Part shown: positions 33,613 through 36,910 of the stretch, one piece after another
Numbering within the stretch: the stretch's first letter is position 1
Layout: each line of letters begins with the position of its first letter
Assembly: GCA_025935995.1 (NCBI GenBank)
Contig: JAICUF010000015.1
Span: 1-36,910 of the forward strand
Origin: Gemmatimonadales bacterium
GTDB lineage: Bacteria > Gemmatimonadota > Gemmatimonadetes > Gemmatimonadales > GWC2-71-9
DNA length: 36,910 bases
Reading direction: 5' to 3'
Notes under the pieces: model-generated
Seen by the model: only the letters and a program-made list of their open reading frames with translations
Database searches by the model: none
What the model was told of the DNA's origin: nothing
Translations under genes and position numbers: made by a program

Positions 33613-36258
33613 CTGTCCGACCCGCGAGCTGGACTCGAGGCAGGTCTCGCCGGCCACTACACGATCGAGCGCGAGCTCGGCCGCGGGGGCATGGCGACCG
33701 TGTACCTCGCGCACGACGTCCGCCATGACCGGCCCGTCGCCCTCAAGGTCCTGCACCCCGACCTCGCCCATTCGCTCGGCCCCGAGCGCTTCCAGCGCGA
33801 GATCCGCCTCCTCGCCCGGCTCCAGCATCCGCACATCCTCACCGTCCACGATTCGGGCGACGCCGCCGGCCAGCTCTGGTTTACCATGCCCTTCATCGAG
33901 GGCGAGAGCCTCCGCCAGCGGCTGAATCGCGAGAAGCAGCTGCCGGTGGACGAGGCGGTCCGGATCGCGCGCGAGGCGGCGCAGGCGCTCGAGTACGCGC
34001 ACCAGCACGGCGTCGTGCACCGCGACATCAAGCCCGAGAATCTCCTGCTCACGCAGGACGGCAACACGCTGGTCGCCGACTTCGGCATCGCGCGCACGCT
34101 CACCGCCGGCGCCGAGCGCCTCACCGAGACCGGCCTCGCCATCGGCACGCCGGCCTACATGAGCCCCGAGCAGGCGAGCGGCGAGCACGACGTCGGCCCC
34201 CGGACCGACATCTATTCCCTCGGCGCCGTGCTCTACGAGATGCTCGCGGGCGAGCCGCCCTTCACCGGCCCGACGCCGCAGGCCGTGATCGCCAAGCGCT
34301 TCAGCGGCGAGGCGCCGAGCGTCCACCGTACGCGCCCCACGATTCCCGACGCTCTCGATCACGCCGTCGGCCGCGCGCTCGCGCTCGTGCCCGCCGACCG
34401 CTTCGCCACCGCTGCCGACTTGGCCCGCGCCCTTGCTGCCGGCGCCGCGACGACCGTCTCGCCCGGCCTGCCCGTCCCGCCCGTCGCATCCGGCGGCGCA
34501 TCGCGCCGCCGGATGCCCGTCGCCCTCATCACCCTCCTGCTCGGCTTCGCCGTCGGCCTCGGTCTCCTCTTCGCCTGGCGGCGGGGCCACGGCGGCGAGA
34601 CCGCCTCCGGCCCCCGGCTCGTCGCGGTGCTCCCCTTCGAGAACGTGGGCGCGCCGGCCGACGACTACTTCGCCGACGGGATGACCGATGCCGTCCGCGG
34701 CAAGCTGACGTCGCTGCCCGGGCTGCAGGTCACGTCGTCGGCCAGCTCCGCGGAGTTCCGCCACAGCACCCGCGCTCCGCGCGAGATCGCGCGCGCGCTC
34801 GGCGTGAATTACCTGCTGGTCGGGAAGGTGCGCTGGGAGAAGCACCCGGACGGCACGAGTCGGGTGCAGGTGAGTCCCGAGCTGATCGACGCCGCCTCGG
34901 GCGCGTCCCGGTGGCAGCAGCCGTTCGACGCCAACCTCACCGACGTCTTCCAGGTGCAGGCGGACATCGCGGGGCGCGTGGCCGGCGCGCTCGACGTGGC
35001 CCTGGGCGACAGCGCGAAGCGCCAGCTCGCCGAACGGCCGACGGCCAGCCTCGCGGCGTACGACGCCTATCTCCGCGGCATGGAGACCGCGAACGGGGTT
35101 CGCGGCAACGATCCTCCGTCGCTCCGGGTGAGCGCCACGGCGCTGGAGCAGGCGGTGGCGCTCGATCCGGCCTTCGGTGACGCGTGGGCCCAGCTGAGCC
35201 GGACCTATGCGCTGCTCAACGTCAACGGGGCCCCCTCGCCCGAGCTGGGCCGGCGCGCGCGGATCGCCGCCGATCGGGCGATCGCGGTGGCGCCGGCCAG
35301 CGCGGCCGGCTACTTCAGTCTCGCCCGCTATTTCCAGCTGGTGAAGCGCGAGTCCGATTCGGCGCAGGCCGCGCTGCAAGCCGGCCTCCGGCTGAATCCG
35401 GCGGACCCCGAAGCCCTCTCGGCGTCGGCGACGCTGCTCCGGGCGCGCGGCCAGTGGGACTCCGCGGAGGTGCAGCTGCAGCGCGCCGCCGACCTGGATC
35501 CCCGCTCGGCGATCCGGTTGTCGCAGCTGGCGGACAATGAGATCCGCCTCCACCGTCTGCCGGAGGCGCGAGCCAGCGCCGAGCGCGCCATGCAGCTGGC
35601 ACCCGGCAACGTGCAGATCATCCAGACGCGCATCACGGTCGAGCTCGCGGCCGGCGACCTTCCGGCCGCGCAGGCGATCTACCGCCGCGCGGCCGCGGCG
35701 AGCGCGGCGAATGCGGCGGCACTGCCCGCGTACATGGCCGGCTGGAACGAGCTGTACTGGGTCCTCCCCGATGCCGACCAGCAGGTCGTGCTCCGGCTGG
35801 GTCCCTCCGCCTTCGACGACGATCGGCTGACGTGGGCGCTTTCGCTGGCGGAGATCGAGAGCCTGCGCGGCGACCAGGCCCGCATGCGTGTGTACGCCGA
35901 CTCGGCGCGCCTCGCCGCGCTGGACGAGCTCAAGTCGGCACCGGACGACGGCCAGCTGCACTGTCTCTACGGCGTCGTGCTCGCCTACCTCGGACGAAAG
36001 GCGGAGGCGATCGCCGAAGGCCAGCGCGGCGTCGCGCTCTGGCCCATCAGCCGGGACGCGGTGAACGGGCCCTACATGGCCCACCAGCTGGTGCGCATCT
36101 ATCTGCTGACGGGCGAGCGCGAGCGGGCGCTGGACGGGATCGAGGCCCTGCTCACGCCGCGCTACTACGTGACGCCCGGGCGGCTCCGGATCGATCCAAC
36201 GTTCGCCTCGCTCAAGGGCGACCCCCGGTTCGAGCGGCTGGCGAGCGGAGGGAATTAG
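33613..36258 (+). CDS. Transmembrane Ser/Thr kinase with FlgO/TolB-N-like domain and TPRs, CTG start
   Basis: This is an 881-residue protein if initiated at CTG 33613-33615. The frame is open from the TGA at 33517 and has no ATG, GTG or TTG before an ATG inside the Gly loop (GRGGMATVYLA), which cannot be the start. LSDPRAGLEAGLAGHYTIER matches the usual N-terminus of this kinase class, with Leu where Met is expected; GAAGAG lies 6 nt upstream. The kinase domain (about 16-275) has K45, HRD with D138 and DFG 156-158. TM is at 301-322. Outside come LVAVLPFENVG, FADGMTDAVRGKL and VNYLLVGKVRWE, as in CadC/adenylate-cyclase-linked TolB-N-like domains, then TPR-like helices to the end. It is probably a signalling receptor. 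A second, very similar kinase follows. Confidence 0.85.
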   Translation: MSDPRAGLEAGLAGHYTIERELGRGGMATVYLAHDVRHDRPVALKVLHPDLAHSLGPERFQREIRLLARLQHPHILTVHDSGDAAGQLWFTMPFIEGESLRQRLNREKQLPVDEAVRIAREAAQALEYAHQHGVVHRDIKPENLLLTQDGNTLVADFGIARTLTAGAERLTETGLAIGTPAYMSPEQASGEHDVGPRTDIYSLGAVLYEMLAGEPPFTGPTPQAVIAKRFSGEAPSVHRTRPTIPDALDHAVGRALALVPADRFATAADLARALAAGAATTVSPGLPVPPVASGGASRRRMPVALITLLLGFAVGLGLLFAWRRGHGGETASGPRLVAVLPFENVGAPADDYFADGMTDAVRGKLTSLPGLQVTSSASSAEFRHSTRAPREIARALGVNYLLVGKVRWEKHPDGTSRVQVSPELIDAASGASRWQQPFDANLTDVFQVQADIAGRVAGALDVALGDSAKRQLAERPTASLAAYDAYLRGMETANGVRGNDPPSLRVSATALEQAVALDPAFGDAWAQLSRTYALLNVNGAPSPELGRRARIAADRAIAVAPASAAGYFSLARYFQLVKRESDSAQAALQAGLRLNPADPEALSASATLLRARGQWDSAEVQLQRAADLDPRSAIRLSQLADNEIRLHRLPEARASAERAMQLAPGNVQIIQTRITVELAAGDLPAAQAIYRRAAAASAANAAALPAYMAGWNELYWVLPDADQQVVLRLGPSAFDDDRLTWALSLAEIESLRGDQARMRVYADSARLAALDELKSAPDDGQLHCLYGVVLAYLGRKAEAIAEGQRGVALWPISRDAVNGPYMAHQLVRIYLLTGERERALDGIEALLTPRYYVTPGRLRIDPTFASLKGDPRFERLASGGN

Positions 36259-36383
36259 CGGCTGCTGCCACTGCTCGTCGCCGCAGTCCACGGCGAGCGA
36301 AGCCGGCGCGGACGGCGCGGGGAGCTTCCCGTTCGGCCCGGCGCGGCCTATGTTGCAGCTGTCCCCCCACCAACGAGCCATCG

Positions 36384-36910
36384 CTGTCCGACCCGCGAGC
36401 TGAGCTGGAAGCAGGTCTCGCCGGCCACTACACACTCGAGCGCGAGCTCGGCCGTGGCGGCATGGCGACCGTGTACCTCGCACACGACGAGCGGCACGAC
36501 CGTCCCGTCGCCCTCAAGGTCCTGCACGCCGAGCTGGCCCACGCCCTCGGCCCCGAGCGCTTCCAGCGCGAGATCCGCCTCGCCGCCCGGCTCCAGCACC
36601 CGCACATCCTCACGGTGCACGATTCCGGAAGCGCCGGCGGGCAGCTCTGGTTCACCATGCCCTTCATCGAGGGCGAATCGCTCCGGGACCGGCTGAACCG
36701 CGAGAAGCAGCTGCCGATCGAGGACGCGCTCCGGATCGCGCGTGAGGCGGCCGACGCGCTCGAGTACGCGCACCAGCACGGCGTCATCCACCGCGACATC
36801 AAGCCCGAGAACATCCTCCTCTCCGGCAACCACGCGCTCGTCGCGGACTTCGGCATCGCCCGGGCACTCACGGCCGGAGCGGGCGACCAGCACCTGACCG
36901 AGACCGGCAC
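36384..36910 (+). CDS. Ser/Thr protein kinase, N-terminal part, CTG start
   Basis: This gene runs off the window after about 175 codons. The N-terminus reads LSDPRAELEAGLAGHYTLER and begins at CTG 36384-36386, again without any ATG, GTG or TTG in frame back through the 125-nt gap to the previous gene. GRGGMATVYLAHDERHDRP, ALKVLH, VIHRDIKPENILL and ADFGIARAL show an intact kinase core as far as visible. It is highly similar to the preceding kinase over this whole stretch, including the CTG-TCC-GAC-CCG-CGA-GCT opening, so the pair arose by tandem duplication. The sensor half is outside the window. Confidence 0.85.
   Translation, partial: MSDPRAELEAGLAGHYTLERELGRGGMATVYLAHDERHDRPVALKVLHAELAHALGPERFQREIRLAARLQHPHILTVHDSGSAGGQLWFTMPFIEGESLRDRLNREKQLPIEDALRIAREAADALEYAHQHGVIHRDIKPENILLSGNHALVADFGIARALTAGAGDQHLTETG

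Noticed and set aside
33691-33693. ATG as the start of the first tandem kinase
   Set aside because: It is the Met of GRGGMATVYLA, so starting there would delete part of the ATP-binding loop. The N-terminal kinase sequence is conserved upstream of it.
33607-36483. A 958-codon minus-strand frame opposite the kinase
   Set aside because: It is an antisense shadow in GC-rich DNA. The kinase motifs are on the plus strand.

Overview
The window is high-GC bacterial chromosome from an unnamed organism. The gene content points to Gemmatimonadota or a close relative. It has several one-component Ser/Thr kinases of the RELG-GGMATVYLA type with TolB-propeller or TPR sensor halves, a DUF5916 protein, a choice-of-anchor-B/LVIVD propeller, an M28 peptidase, Big2/RCC1 secreted proteins and a BlaI/BlaR1-like pair. 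This assignment is inference from family composition only. No rRNA, tRNA, insertion sequence or CRISPR array was seen. Genes are densely packed on both strands, and many neighbours overlap by 4 nt.

Layout. 2-694: C-terminal part of a putative zinc metallopeptidase. 782-3189: a Big2/DUF4397-like lipoprotein and a di-haem MauG/cytochrome c peroxidase lipoprotein. 3202-8829 (minus): an operon of three secreted beta-propellers (choice-of-anchor B, YncE-like, FG-GAP), each overlapping the next by 4 nt, followed by a SemiSWEET whose only sensible start is CTG. 8969-10125 (minus): a lipoprotein with a Cys-rich hydrophobic tail that recalls halocin C8-like peptides, followed by a four-TM protein. 10228-11454 (minus): a MICAL-like flavoprotein. 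11606-14928 (plus): a DUF2911 lipoprotein, then a tight run of small cytosolic proteins (DUF1330, ABM-like, VOC, DUF5655, MmcQ/YjbR). 14938-15543 (minus): a secreted protein of unknown function. 15812-17116: an ankyrin protein.

17120-23673 is the most interesting part. A BlaI/MecI-type repressor and a BlaR1-like M56 protease form a pair overlapping by 4 nt. The protease carries a long C-terminal extension of about 34-residue SDGDK repeats plus a beta-rich domain. After a 95-nt gap comes a secreted protein built from the same two modules in the opposite order, and it overlaps a DUF5916 outer-membrane-type protein by 4 nt. A TGCTGA-N4-TCAGCA palindrome lies in front of both blaI and the secreted protein, with a second degenerate copy at blaI. 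This suggests one self-regulated regulon in which the sensor and its target share repeat architecture.

23690-27063: DUF3052, a class I methyltransferase, an M28 peptidase (minus) and a DinB protein divergent from it. 27093-29789 (minus): a kinase/TolB-propeller protein. 29924-30286: a small lipoprotein. 30290-31030 (minus): a frameshifted Big2/RCC1 remnant. 31077-32486 (minus): a serine hydrolase, then a five-copy 21-bp tandem repeat, then a second DinB protein (minus). 33613-36910: two closely related kinases in tandem, the second cut by the window edge. Neither has an ATG, GTG or TTG at its N-terminus, and both begin at the same CTG-TCC-GAC-CCG.
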